Translations under genes and position numbers: made by a program
NCBI GenBank assembly: GCA_024305405.1
Contig: JAKNDB010000085.1
Span: 868,001 to 932,000 of the forward strand
Direction of reading: 5' to 3'
DNA: 64,000 nucleotides
DNA from: Dirofilaria immitis
Taxonomy: Eukaryota > Nematoda > Chromadorea > Rhabditida > Onchocercidae
Part shown: piece by piece, positions 1 through 16,700 of the stretch
Position numbering within the stretch: the first letter of the stretch is position 1
How the letters are laid out: every line of letters starts with the position of its first letter
Notes under the pieces: generated by a model
The model's database searches: none
Seen by the model: only the letters and a program-made list of their open reading frames with translations
What the model was told of the DNA's origin: nothing

Positions 1-4563
<4,563 letters not shown>

Positions 4564-4564
4564 A

Positions 4565-4566
4565 CT
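4565..4566 (-). promoter_or_regulatory. Candidate trans-splice acceptor of the AFG2 gene
   Basis: On the minus strand GCATTTAG lies one base before ATG 4563. A real spliced-leader acceptor here would fix the start of the cysteine-rich N-terminus; an ordinary cis acceptor with an upstream exon cannot be excluded. Confidence 0.4.
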
Positions 4567-5353
4567 AAATGCTTCAACTTTTTCGTCCTTAAAATTTTTT
4601 CAAAATAAACAGATAAATAGATCAGATGAAAAAATGAAGAAAATATTGACACAATAATATAAAACTCTTTATTCCATTTATCCATACATTTAAATACTCA
4701 AAAATACTTTTTCTCGGCTTCACGAATACACTTTTTTTTGAGCTATTTTCCACTAGAATGGACAGAAAAAAACATGACCGCCTAAATTAACGTTTATCAA
4801 TTATTTTATTGAAATATACCATAGAGCTATTCTCGATTTCTAAATCACTAAATTCATTTGGAATCTCAAAGAATGAAAAGTCCATGAATTCGAACGGATT
4901 TATCGGCTTAGATTTCCTTTTAGCTAATTCACAAAGAATGTGAAATAAGCAGCACTTCTGTTTACGAACGTTTCTACCATTAAAGAAAATCTATACAAAC
5001 TATGACATGAGTTTAACTAGATTCCTATTTCGATTTGGATTTCTGATTTAGGATAAACATTCTTATCTCCTTTACAGCATCTTTACGAATTTATTTTCTT
5101 ATAAAGAAGACGATTGCAGCATCTCATTCCCTTTCTTTTTTTCCATTCATGATTTTTTAAAATTTCATTCTTTCATCCAATTAAAATACAGACTCGAATA
5201 AATAAAGCAGTTTGTTCTGCTATGCATAAATAATGCCCAGAGATTATTTTTATACGTATTGAATCGCAACGATAAAATATAGCAAAAAAAAACTTGATAA
5301 CTTCAAAAAATAAACCAAAAAGTGAAAAAATTAGCAAAAAGTGATAAAAATGT

Positions 5354-8300
5354 TCAACATTGGTTGATTTTATCAGTCCCTGGTTCACTGTTCTCATCAA
5401 TTAACATCACACTTTCTTCCACATTATTTGGTGATGCGTGGGTTGCACAAATATTTGGAGTAACTGTGGTAGTAGCACCTGAAATGAAGATTTCATTAAT
5501 CAGGGAACGAAGTACCAGTGTATCAAAATTTCGAAATATTTAGAAGCCGGAAATAACAGTTATAATTTCTCATTGTTTTTTGCTTTAATTCCTATTCTTT
5601 CCTCTTTGATGTTTGATAAGGATCTATTTCTATATTTTTTGCTAGAAAAACATAAGATCAATTTATGAATCATAGAACACTCGAGAACTATGTTTTTCAA
5701 AAGGTGGTGTTACGCTAACAGTGTAAGCTTAACATTTTTGACGAATTTAAAATTCAAATATAGTCACTAATTTTAAAAATCCATTAAGATAAAAAAATGC
5801 TTGCAAATAATTTCAAATAAGTATCTACCGGTTTCGCAACTGCTATTTGCAACTAATGGTTTTGATACGCCACGTGGAGAACGCGAACGATCACGCATTT
5901 CCGCTCCATAAGTTCGACTAGAAGATGTACCAACAAGAAAACGTTGAATTTTCCGATCACGAAAAACTCCATGTTGCAACATCCTGCAGATAATAAATTC
6001 TCGAATGCTTAAATTTAAGCTCGAATATTTTCCACTTTTCATTGTGACGATTGCGTTTAACAAAAACAAAATTTTTGAAATTGCACATTAACTATTTAGA
6101 ACCAAGTAAGAAAACAAAGTTTAAATTAAAAAAATAACCTCCTTTGAGTAGCTGACGGGCGTGTACTCCAAACATGTCGAATTCGAATCGCTTCATCACC
6201 TTGTGGATGTTCATATTCATGAAAAGGCAATCGACCATCGTCATATAAGGAAACAATCCTGCTATTCGGAAATGATAACCCACGTTCATCCATAAACGGT
6301 GCTCCACGACTGTTATCCATAATTGGTACACCATCACGAAATGGTGGCATACCAAAACGTTGCTGTGTTCTCATCATACCCATCATTGGTGGTTGCGGTG
6401 GCTGCTGCGGAATTCCAGACAACATTCCTGGATGATCCGGTTCGCGATTTAATTTTGGCCGGAATCCTATTCTTCCGATTTTGTCAGGTGCAACAGTACC
6501 ATTAGATGGAACATGATTATTTGATCCGCTTGCCATTTCCATAGATCGTTCATTTGTATTTAGCAATGACATATTTCGTAGCTGATTTTGGGTTCCTGCT
6601 TCAATAACTGGACCACATAGCGAAGATGCGCTTAATGATGAGGTTGCCTAAAAAGAACACTTCGCGCTAATAATATTGATAAATGAATGAAACTTAATAT
6701 AAAAATAACATTTTCTTCAATAAAATTTCAAGATTAAGGAAAAAATTATGGAAAGTTTGCATAACTAAAAATTAGTTTTTAAAGGTCCTTTTTAATAGTT
6801 TGCATTATAAGCATTCCTTATGTTTTATTGAGAATAAATTTCTAAACAAAATATAGTTTCAATTACCGAAACATCTCGACTGCTAATTGCTGATGTACCG
6901 GGACCTCCATCGAATACTTGATCATTTCCAGCTTAAAACTGATAAAGTAAAGCATATAAAAATATTAAAATAGCATAAAATAACTGCCTATTCGATATTA
7001 TCATATTCAGTGAAATCACAATGAAAATACAGATGCGGGAGCAAAGCTTCAAAAACTACAGTATTAATTAAAATATTCCAAAAATACGACCTTGCAATGC
7101 ATGTCCAGGAAACGGTGGAGGAACTGAAAAATCTGGAGGCGGTAAAATTAGTGGTCCAGATACTGTTGATGCAACTGGGGATAACTGAAAGCACCGGAAC
7201 GTTCGGGAACAAAATGTGGTCGCGGTGGCAGTGTATTCTGTGCAAAGCTTTGAGTCTTTGGAAAAACACCGTAAGAACCACGGCTGCAATATAGGAAGAT
7301 CCGTAGGCAATAGGAAAGAATTTAGATACATTATTTCCAGAATTCAAAAAATTAAAAATCATTTTACAAGAACGTTGCATTAAATAGCACAATAGAGCAA
7401 AAATACCACGGTTCTGATGATGAAGCCTGCATATTTGCTGCCAGCGGCACACCTCCTGAAAATAAAGAAAGCATAATGAAAATGGAAGTTTTCTGATAAA
7501 TTTGGCTGTACTTGATGACATAAGCGAAAAATTCATCCAATATAAGCAGTAACGTAGACAATACATTAAATACTACTTTTTAATAGATGAAAATTTCTTT
7601 TGCACCAGAAATGATAAAACTATCAACAGCAAAATAGCATGTAATGGTAGATAAATATGGAGATAGAAGACTTAAAATGATACAATCCCTAGAATTATCT
7701 ATGCACACAAAATTCCTAAAACTCTTAATATACTTGAAGCAATGTCACACCTGCACAAAAAGCTTGATCTTTTTCATGCAGGAACTCCATCACATCCTGT
7801 CCAATATGTGTAGCTAGTAAATTCATTCCACGTTCACTCATCAATCTCTTCAATGTTTCCATACATTCCCGCAACGATCCTAATTCTTGCTTATGCATTT
7901 GGCGCATTTGTCTAAAGAGTATCAGATCCGATTGAATAGCTTATAATCAAATTTTCTTGGACCGTCCGGAAGACCATCTTTGAACCATATGTAAACATAT
8001 AAAAAGAATAGTTTAAAATCAAAAACAAACTCCAATAATTTTCGTCGATTGTTAGAAAGTCGAATTTGCTCCCGATCTAATTCATGCACATCGGATAATA
8101 AATGCCGCAAACCTACATCACTTAGTTCTACCAGCTAAAACTGATTTCAATTGTTAGAAAGAGAAAGACCCGATAATGAAGAAACACAGTAAGTTTACAG
8201 AATCCTTTTAATGGATAGAAAAATAGTAATGGAATCAAATTTTCACATTAAAAGAATTTTAAGTGGGAAAATCAAGAGAACTTTTAAGAAAAGAACTAAT

Positions 8301-9729
8301 AAAAGCAATTAATTAACTAGTCCTTTTAATGGTTTTAAAATGAAAAGAAACTGAAACCTAAAAACACAAATTAAAATTAAGACAATAACTAATCCTCACA
8401 TAATTTCTAATTTCTCAATCAGTTCCTTTTAATCTATTCCAAAATTTGTAACGACTTGAGAAAACAGTGATATTTCGTTAAAAAGAACATTTCATGATAC
8501 ATACCACATCTGGTGCTGGAATTTTTCGCACGCGAAGACATATTTGTTCAGGTGACAAATGTGGATGTCGATAATCATTGTCTGGATCAAACCGTTGCGG
8601 CGCATCATGTTCTCGATCAACGTGAAAATCCCATTCAGGTTCTCTTTCACGATATTCAACATAACCATTTTTCCTGGAAATTTGCAGAAAAAGAAATAAG
8701 ATGAATTTTTGTGTATTCTGAAATATCACTTATTCAAAATTAACTAATTTCATCACAGCTAATATCGTAAGCAACAGTGAACTAACCATTCAAGTTTTAC
8801 ATCAGTAAGCACAATAACATTCAAATTATTCATCCAATTTCGTCATGTTGAATGAGTAAGAATTTCACAATTCTTGAAAAATGTATGAATCAAAAGAATA
8901 AAAAGCTAACGTCTCTTCTGATAGAGCTATACGAGCAGCATCTTCAACTTCACCATCGCTGTCATCTTTGATTTCGCCGGAGCTTGAAGAGCTGAACAGA
9001 ATCAATCACTTAATTAAAATATTATAAATTAGGCAGTAAAACAATAAGATGACAACAGATTGTATCGGTTAAAGCATGACAATTCGAAGTGCGATTTACA
9101 TCGAAATTGAATCATTATAATAATTCATAGGTAAATAATCAAAAAGATTTTTTGGAATTTGAACGAAATTTAGAAAAAAATCAATATTAATTGATTAAAG
9201 ATAATGAAAGAATGGACAAACTATAAAGAGATAAACTGGAACATAATCTAAAAATGTTGATCGTGAGATTTTTTTTTATTAGACTTCAGTAATTTGAATA
9301 GAATATTTCAACATATTTTCACCTTACGCAATTTATTCACGCACAGTGTCAATCCATGCATGGTTACTGTAACCAGCAAGTGCATGTGCTATATTGAATG
9401 ATCATGAAGGGGACAATTTAGATTTTGCAAAATATACGTTCTAGGCTATTCGATGCAATAACTTATTAATTTATTTAAACACTAATTAATTTAATTTTAT
9501 TGCCAAAGATAACGCTTAGCTCCTTCTTCTTCACTATGACAGGAAAACATAAAACTGATGGATAAAAATATAAGGAATGAAGAAAACAACAAATAAAAAA
9601 TTTCTTTGATTTTCTAATAAAATCCATTTCGAAATAATAGAATTTAAAAAGATTTATCTATGGGGACTACCCGCATGGCGAAGCTGGTGGTTTTTCTTTC
9701 ACTGCACTTTTCCTTTTATTTGATCCCAT
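5354..9729 (-). CDS. Unrecognised 556-residue low-complexity protein with central coiled coil and RS-like tail
   Basis: Eleven exons: 9671-9729, 8911-8991, 8505-8673, 8031-8134, 7751-7911, 7407-7455, 7091-7283, 6867-6931, 6139-6647, 5829-5983, 5354-5478. All junctions keep phase apart from one. I do not recognise the family. The start MGSNKRKSAVKEKPP is basic, then a Ser/acidic stretch, an Asp/His/Arg-rich segment (EWDFHVDREHD) and LSPEQICLRVRKIPAPDV. Next comes a likely coiled coil at about 140-210 (DREQIRLSNNRRKLLEQM, then KQELGSLRECMETLKRL). The second half is Pro/Gly/Ser-rich with LPPPDFSVPPPFPGH, a GIPQQPPQPPMMGMM run and RDRSRSPRG close to the C-terminus, suggesting an RNA-associated nuclear protein (inference). 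Exon 7091-7283 enters in one frame and leaves in another; one extra base in the G run 7177-7180 reconciles it. The start is supported by an acceptor 11 bases upstream. Confidence 0.75.
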
Positions 9730-9740
9730 CACGCCGGTAC

Positions 9741-9742
9741 CT
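9741..9742 (-). promoter_or_regulatory. Candidate SL trans-splice acceptor, gene 5354-9729
   Basis: Minus-strand ATTTTCAG stands 11 bases before ATG 9729, with an AT-rich tract and no coding-like exon upstream. This is the arrangement of a nematode spliced-leader addition site and supports the chosen start. Confidence 0.5.
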
Positions 9743-10891
9743 GAAAATTTTTGCGAACATTTAACAGGCAAAGAATTAAACAAGAAAAATCCATAAATGG
9801 ATAAATTTTTGAACAAAATTTTAAAGAATTAATAACATGCGCGTCAAAAACGTCACTCGATGTGTGGTAATTCAATCTTGAATTTTAAAGCCACGAAAAT
9901 TCTGAAGCAAAAAAAAGTCAGTCCCATATAACCATTGATATTTAACTAAACGATGAATTTCATCTCTTTATAGAAGTTTGCTTACATATATCCATATTCA
10001 ACATGCACATGACATGTTAATAAACATCAAATTAGCTCAATACATACCCGCATTGTCCAAAATCTTCAATTTTACCCAGAAAACACCAGAATAATTTTTT
10101 TTAGAAATTAAAATCGGAGATATTAATTTAAATTAAAGACATGAAGATGTTTTTAGAAAAAGGATCTAACGAGAAAACATTGAGTATTATTTGACCAATA
10201 TATTTTTCCACTGCATAGGAAACTGGTCATTGATTTAAATAGATCAAGATTCACTTTTAAACAAAAAAAAGGAACTAAAAAACAATAAAATCTACGCTCA
10301 TGCAAAAGAAGTTTAAAACATTTTTTACCATCAACTCATATTTTTACCTAAAAAAATTTAAATATATTAAAAACTAAGCTTAGATCTATTTTGTATAGGA
10401 TAACAGTAATAAATTGAAAAATATATTTTAATAGGTCAAATTAAAATATCTAGAAAATACTAATAATATTAAAAAATAATTGTAAAATGAATATTAGCTT
10501 TTTAAGACAGAGTTTCAAATTTGGTGTTTTCTGGAGTTATACAATCAACGCAAAAACTCTACCGATCGACTCTTCTGTATCGCCCATAATAATCAGCTTA
10601 CAGTATACGTGGAACACAGACGTGACACATCAAATCCGGAACTTTACGCTACCGTCAACTTTACACGTTACGCCAACCCGAATGATTCCTCTCCAATAGA
10701 CCTTCCTCCCTCTTTATTCGATTACACGGCAAATCGCGCACAAAAACGTTAGAAATTTCACACCAATTATACTGAATGCAAATCTTCCGTCTAGGAATTA
10801 AAAGTTTTATTACAGCTTGATCTCTGCCATTATGAATTATTATCCTACTTATTTTTGATTAATCCTGAATTTTACTGAGGAAACTAAGACT

Positions 10892-11023
10892 AAAATCTTG
10901 AATTTTTATTCCGGAAATCCGGAGCTGAAACATGATATTTTCAACCTTTTTTAAAATAAAATCCTGAATTTTTATCCCGGAAATCCGGAACTAAAACATG
11001 ATATTTTAGCCCTTTTTAGCAAT
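10892..11023. repeat. Direct repeat, two copies of 66 bp
   Basis: Two adjacent copies begin AAAATCTTGAATTTTTATTC (10892) and AAAATCCTGAATTTTTATCC (10958). Each contains CCGGAAATCCGGA, a near-palindrome, followed by AACATGATATTTT. A degenerate partial copy (ATCCTGAATTTTACTGAGG) precedes them at about 10861. Confidence 0.9.
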
Positions 11024-11822
11024 AATGATAAAACTGCATAAACATCATTTTCAATAAAATTATTCCTTTGAAGACGTCAAAGCAACTTTGATAGCAATTT
11101 GATTTTGGCAACGTATTTTCTTCTCTCTCTTCTTTTTAGCTTGCTGATAAAATTTATCAAATTTATCGATTAGTTAATGCCATACCTTCATTTCGATAAT
11201 TATTCATCTCGATAGCGAACTTTTAATCACCTAAAAACATCATTTATTTAAATCATCATAAAAATAGCTAAAAAATAAACGAAACTTCATTATCTAATCA
11301 GTCCGATAATTTTTCTAACAATCCAAATAATTGACAAAAATCAAAATAACACAAATAAAAATTTGAAATAATTTTTTATCATACTAATCAAACGTTTATC
11401 AATTGATTTTATCATATTTTTTTGAAAAAACGAAAAAAAAGAAAGAAAAATCGGAATAGTAAATTTTAAGCTAGATTTACACAGGTGCAATTGAGTTCAT
11501 TTTCTGACATCATATTATTTATGTAAAAATTTCCATATTTGTACACCTGTTTAGATGTCAAAATTTACATATGTACGTTATCCTTTCTAAATTAATATTT
11601 AAAATTAATGCAATTGTATAAGTTATTAATTTATACAAATAAATTAAAAAAAAAAAAATGAAAATGTTAAGAAAAAAGAAATGCGATGAAATAGGATGAA
11701 TAAATTTATAAAAATTTGATTTAATGATATCAAATGAAGGTATGATAAGGATGAATCTTTACAATATTATAATTTGATTGATTCGCTTTTTTGAAAATAA
11801 TATATTCATATTTATTTCATAA

Positions 11823-12200
11823 ATTATTTGATCATATCTAGAAATTTTCATAGCAAATATTCGTGATCATATCTAGTTATCAATTGCAAAACGTTTGTAG
11901 CGAATATTTTCTATCATATTTAGTTATCAATTGCGAAACATTCATAGCAAATATTCTCGATCATATATATCTAGTTATCAATTACAAAACTTTTGTTGCA
12001 AATATTCTCGATCATATCTGATTATCAATTACGAAGCTTTTATATCAAATACTCTTGATCATATTTAGTTATCAGTTACAAAACTTTTATAGCAAATGTT
12101 CTCGATCATATATCTAGTTATCAATCGCAAAACTTTTGTTGCAAATATTCTTAATCATGCTTACTTTCCAATTATTGAATGTTTGCAACAAATATTCTTT
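11823..12200. repeat. Tandem repeat, about 8 copies of a 47-bp unit
   Basis: The unit runs GATCATATCTAGTTATCAAT, then TGCAAAACTTTTGTAGCAAATATTCTC in two parts. Copies start at about 11829, 11868, 11915, 11962, 12013, 12060, 12107 and 12156; all are diverged by several substitutions and small indels, so the array looks old. It lies in a gene-free interval. Confidence 0.85.
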
Positions 12201-13732
12201 TATCTGATTACTACATCAAACAAATATATTCCAGGAAAAAGAAGAGAAAAAAACTCGAAAATAGAAAATTTTTAATAGCTATTCATGTGGGAAAATAAAA
12301 TTAATCAAATGATGTATATTATATATTTAAATTAAACATATTAAAATTCATCCCAATTATGCTTCATTTTATTGCTTAATTAAAAAATTTCATACGAATA
12401 AATTTTTCTTTCAATTTTATTTCGTTATTTTATTTTCGGCTGAAATTTTACAATTTTATTTTTTTATTACATAAATTATTGCATAAATGATGTTGCTTTA
12501 GCCTGAATATATAAAATTATTTTTCACAATACAAAAATTTAATTCGTCATAACTTATGATGTTATCGTAATTATATTTTGAGCTATAATCAGCAAAGTTT
12601 CGTTCGCTTTTTGTTTTTATCTTTTTCAAATATTGACAAAGGAAATTAAATAATAAATATTTAATGTTATTATAAAATTGATTTATTGTTCACAGATTAT
12701 TGAATTTATTTGAGAAATTATCATAATATTAAGAAAAATAATATCTAAATGATATTTCGTATTATCATTTCCTCAACTTAATTTTCAAATACAATTTTCA
12801 TGAAACGACAGAAATAAGCATAAAAATATTGCGATAGACATTTTAATGTTACATCAGCCACTCCTTCATAATGGAAATTTTAATGAAAGTAAGACTTGTT
12901 TACTACTATCATATAAATTGAAAAAAATATGTCCAATTCATCGATTTCCATTTAACACTTTTTAATACCAATATTTTAATTAATTGAATTTGAGATTATT
13001 CTCTTGCATATCTTATTTTTTAGATCTGCAATATTTCACAACTTCGCTCGACTTTTTTAACCTAATCATCATTCGTGAATCACAATGATATATTGGGATA
13101 GATTTTGCTTGGGCATCATATATTAGGACTATTTTCGACGCAACTTTAAATTCATACTTTGATTACAACTTGAATAATATTAGATTGGCATTTATTTAAT
13201 TAACAGTAAAAATGCAAAATAAAAACGACGGATAATTTCATAATAAGGCAATAACAACCGGTAACGTTTCAGAAAATTAGCAGCATCTTTGAGTGAAGTT
13301 CCATGCACATTTCAAGAATTACAATTAAGAAAGGGCCTTCAGATTTTTCTGAAAAAAATTTTCTAGATTTATGTGATAAAAATACGAAATCTTTAAACAG
13401 ATAACAGTACCTTCTGAAGTACGTTACTCATGATTATTAGTAACAACTAACAAATAGCAATAGTAAAATTCCTCCACATAAATTTCTACAAAATTATCAC
13501 CCGTTTACAAGAACATGCCGATAAATATCCACGTACTTGTAAAATGGATGATTTGCTGCAAAAAAAAAAAAAAAACAATTTATTATTTGCTGGTTAAAAA
13601 ATTTTCAAGGAAAAAATTATATCACAGCTCATTTTAATTTATCAAAATGTTTTTAGTGAACATTAAAACATCTCCGCTATCAAATAATGAGAGCTAAAAA
13701 TTTAAAAATTCCAAAATGAGATCAGCAAACAA

Positions 13733-16700
13733 TCATTTCTTTTCAGCTTGCTGTGACAGTTGAAAACCAGCTCCGATCGATGAAATCGAACCTTTCGCTT
13801 TCGCTTTGGGCCCCATATTTTTACCTTTACTTTGTTGGAAACGTAGCAATGAATCAATTTTGCTTTTCTCCAATGCTTCCGGATGTAGCCGAAAAATTAT
13901 TTCATGCCTGCAAATCATAAAAAAATTCTGATTAGCTTCTTAAAAGTTTTTATGAACCATTTTGGTAGAATACTAATATTTGTGCATGACTTTTGAATAA
14001 TAAACAAATAGTGCCATGAATATCAATATTAAAAAGATCTGAAGAAATGTAAAAGGCAAGAAGAAATCCGATTAGTATGTATTACTAGCACCACTGGACA
14101 TGACTGTATTTAAAAAAATTGGAATTTTTCTCGAATTGCTAAATTAATTTTCAGAAAGCTAATTATAGAAACTACTTTTAGGTCAGAAAAGATATCATAT
14201 AAAAATTTTCCAAAAAATTTTGCTCACTTTATTTCTTGCTCTAAAATCACTTTTCCAGCACATTCCTCTGTAAAACGATCACTTGTTACATTATTATTTT
14301 TTGCCTGTAAATTAATTATTTAAATTATATAGCAAAAGATGAAATAAACGAAATAATACTAAAAAATCGAAAATTGCTTTTGAGAAACTTAGTCTTTACG
14401 AAATAATTATCTGACTTCAACAAAAAAGAAGCTCCAATGTTCCTTCTCATGCCTACTCCAGAATCAGAAAGATTCGAATTCTTGTTACGCCAGTAAAAAC
14501 GATCGGATCTAACAAATTAACGCTTTAAATTCATTTTAAACTAAATACAAGCAAAATAATTGCCATGATGATAGACATATTACATATCGAGAAGCATATT
14601 TAAGGTTATCTTGGAAACAGTACATGTAAATCTACGCTACAATCCGTAGAAAGTAACCTAATTCAGTGAAGAGAATTTCAATAATACCGCCCTTCATTTC
14701 GTTGACCATTTTTAAATTTTCGACAGAGAATTAAATCTAAAAGAATAAATAAAATCGATGTACAAGACTGACCACAGTACGGGCGATATCCCATAAAAAT
14801 GATGTCGGAGCATCCGTTTTCATTGCTTTTGGATTGCAGTGAGAAATGGAACAACGATAACCCGCATTCATAAGTGCTGAACGAAAATCAACTGCTTTTG
14901 GTACTGCCGATTTTACAATATGCATCAACTGATCATATTCGTAATATAAAGGAATATCCGGCAATTCCTGCAAAATCCAACAATACAGCAATGCAAATTG
15001 AAATCATTTTGTTACTTATTAATTATTCGATTTTTCAATTATAATAATGAATGCATTTCTATTGAATAGAACATTATTAATACAACGGATGAGGTATTAA
15101 AGTAACATTAAGAACTACTAAAGAAAATTCCCATTTTCAAATAATCCTGCAGCTTATTAAGCTTAATCAAAGAAAAAATTTGTCCTAAATTAGAATGACC
15201 AAACTACTAACTATTACTTTTCGAAACAATTTTCCCTTGTTTTCCATTCATATTCCGATTAAGAACGAGAACGTATCGCCTAATCACGTTTGTGAAAAAA
15301 TCGATAATGATAATTGCTTATCATTTTCGACAAAAGAAAACTATTGAATGGCCATTTAACATCTTAATCTATTATTGCTGTTCTAGATACATAGTAAATT
15401 TTGCAGTAAAACGATCATTTTTAAGTCATAAATGATATCATTATCTTCATCTAAAACTATTCACTATTCAACGCAGCACATCTGTTGAAGATTAATGGAA
15501 ATATGGCCTTTTAATCATTTTATGACTTAAATTAAATTATTCCAACCTAAAAACACTTTTATAACTAGCTAATAACTCTTTAGAATAGACTAAGTAAAAC
15601 AGTCAGCAATTTTAAGACTACAATACTCGATAATTCTCAAACTTTCTTGCTACACGCAAAATTAATAATAATAGCAAGACTTAGATTTTGAGCGTTCGCA
15701 CTATTGAAATAATCGAAATATTTATAATATAAATATGTCGAAATAACTATGATGTTTGTATTATTAAATATCCCGTTACAATCAAAGAATTATGTAATAT
15801 GATAATAAAAATTCATCTCTTTGAAGTCGATCTTATAACTGCTTATTTAACGCATTGTAAGCAACCAGATTCTGACCTGTCATTCTTCAGTTCATAGCTG
15901 TTTAAAGCAATGTAAACTATCAATGTAAAAGGTAAGTTATCGGTTAAGAGGTTACCATAATACTCATTCATACATATTCGTACACTCAACATATCTCCTT
16001 TAGCGCTACGACTTTAACCCTATCGTGTGTTATCGCGCTCCCAAATTCAACTCTAACTTCAAAACCAATAAGCCATAGATAACTTCTTTATAATTAAAGA
16101 AAAATCCAACCTATCAATTGAATTATTGATATTCCTCAACAAATTTGCGTATCATAGTAGCGATAAATAAAATCTATTACGATAAAATTTCGCTACGCAA
16201 CAAAATTCTGTCCAAGTTTCAACTTTTCCAAAAACTAGATGACAATCTTTCATGACACGCACAACATAAATAATGTTTGGTATAAAAAAGAGCTAACGAC
16301 AGATGCAATCAAACCTCAGCAATAACTGTTAGAACTCCAAGAGTACGAAAATAAGTTTCCGATCGTTTTTCCTTTGGAAGGGCTTTTAATCTGTAATATG
16401 CAAATTAAAGAAGTGAAGTTAAATCAACTCATGTTTAGAATATTTTAAGAAGCATTTATAACTGTTGAATTTTTCTAAAAACAAAACTATTGTCTAATGT
16501 CAGAGGGTGAAATTTCAATGTAGCATACATTCAAGTTGATAAAATAATATTCTATGAATATATATTTGTAGCAATAAAATTATATCCTATGAATATTTTA
16601 TAACAATAAAATAATATTCCATAAATAAATAAACTATCGCACGAGTGAAAGATTCATGGGATAACTATTCAGATGTTTCTAGCTGAATCGAAATGTTCAA

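Larger units (their letters stand above)
9743..13732. other. Gene-free interval of about 4 kb
   Basis: No exon chain with matching phases was found on either strand. The stretch 10540-10745 is visibly richer in G+C than its surroundings and, lying about 800-1000 bases upstream of the start at 9729, may be a promoter or enhancer. The rest is AT-rich, with the direct repeat at 10892-11023, the tandem repeat at 11823-12200, A runs at 11645-11658 and 13559-13575, and on the minus strand an AATAAA-type signal near 13580 serving the TRMT1 gene. Confidence 0.5.

Noticed and set aside
5322..5543. Plus-strand frame of 73 codons
   Set aside because: It is the shadow of the last exon of the minus-strand gene (5354-5478), which has acceptor, phase and stop.
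7097..7294. Plus-strand frame opposite 7091-7283
   Set aside because: Opposite strand of a Pro-rich exon with proper splice sites; no independent signals.
8513..8704. Plus-strand frame opposite 8505-8673
   Set aside because: Antisense of an exon that fits phase on both sides.
10487..10699. Plus-strand frame of 70 codons in the gene-free interval
   Set aside because: No splice partners, no family resemblance; open mainly because of the local G+C-richer composition.
11823..12200. CRISPR array
   Set aside because: The repeats are contiguous and diverged, without unique spacers, in a eukaryotic genome.
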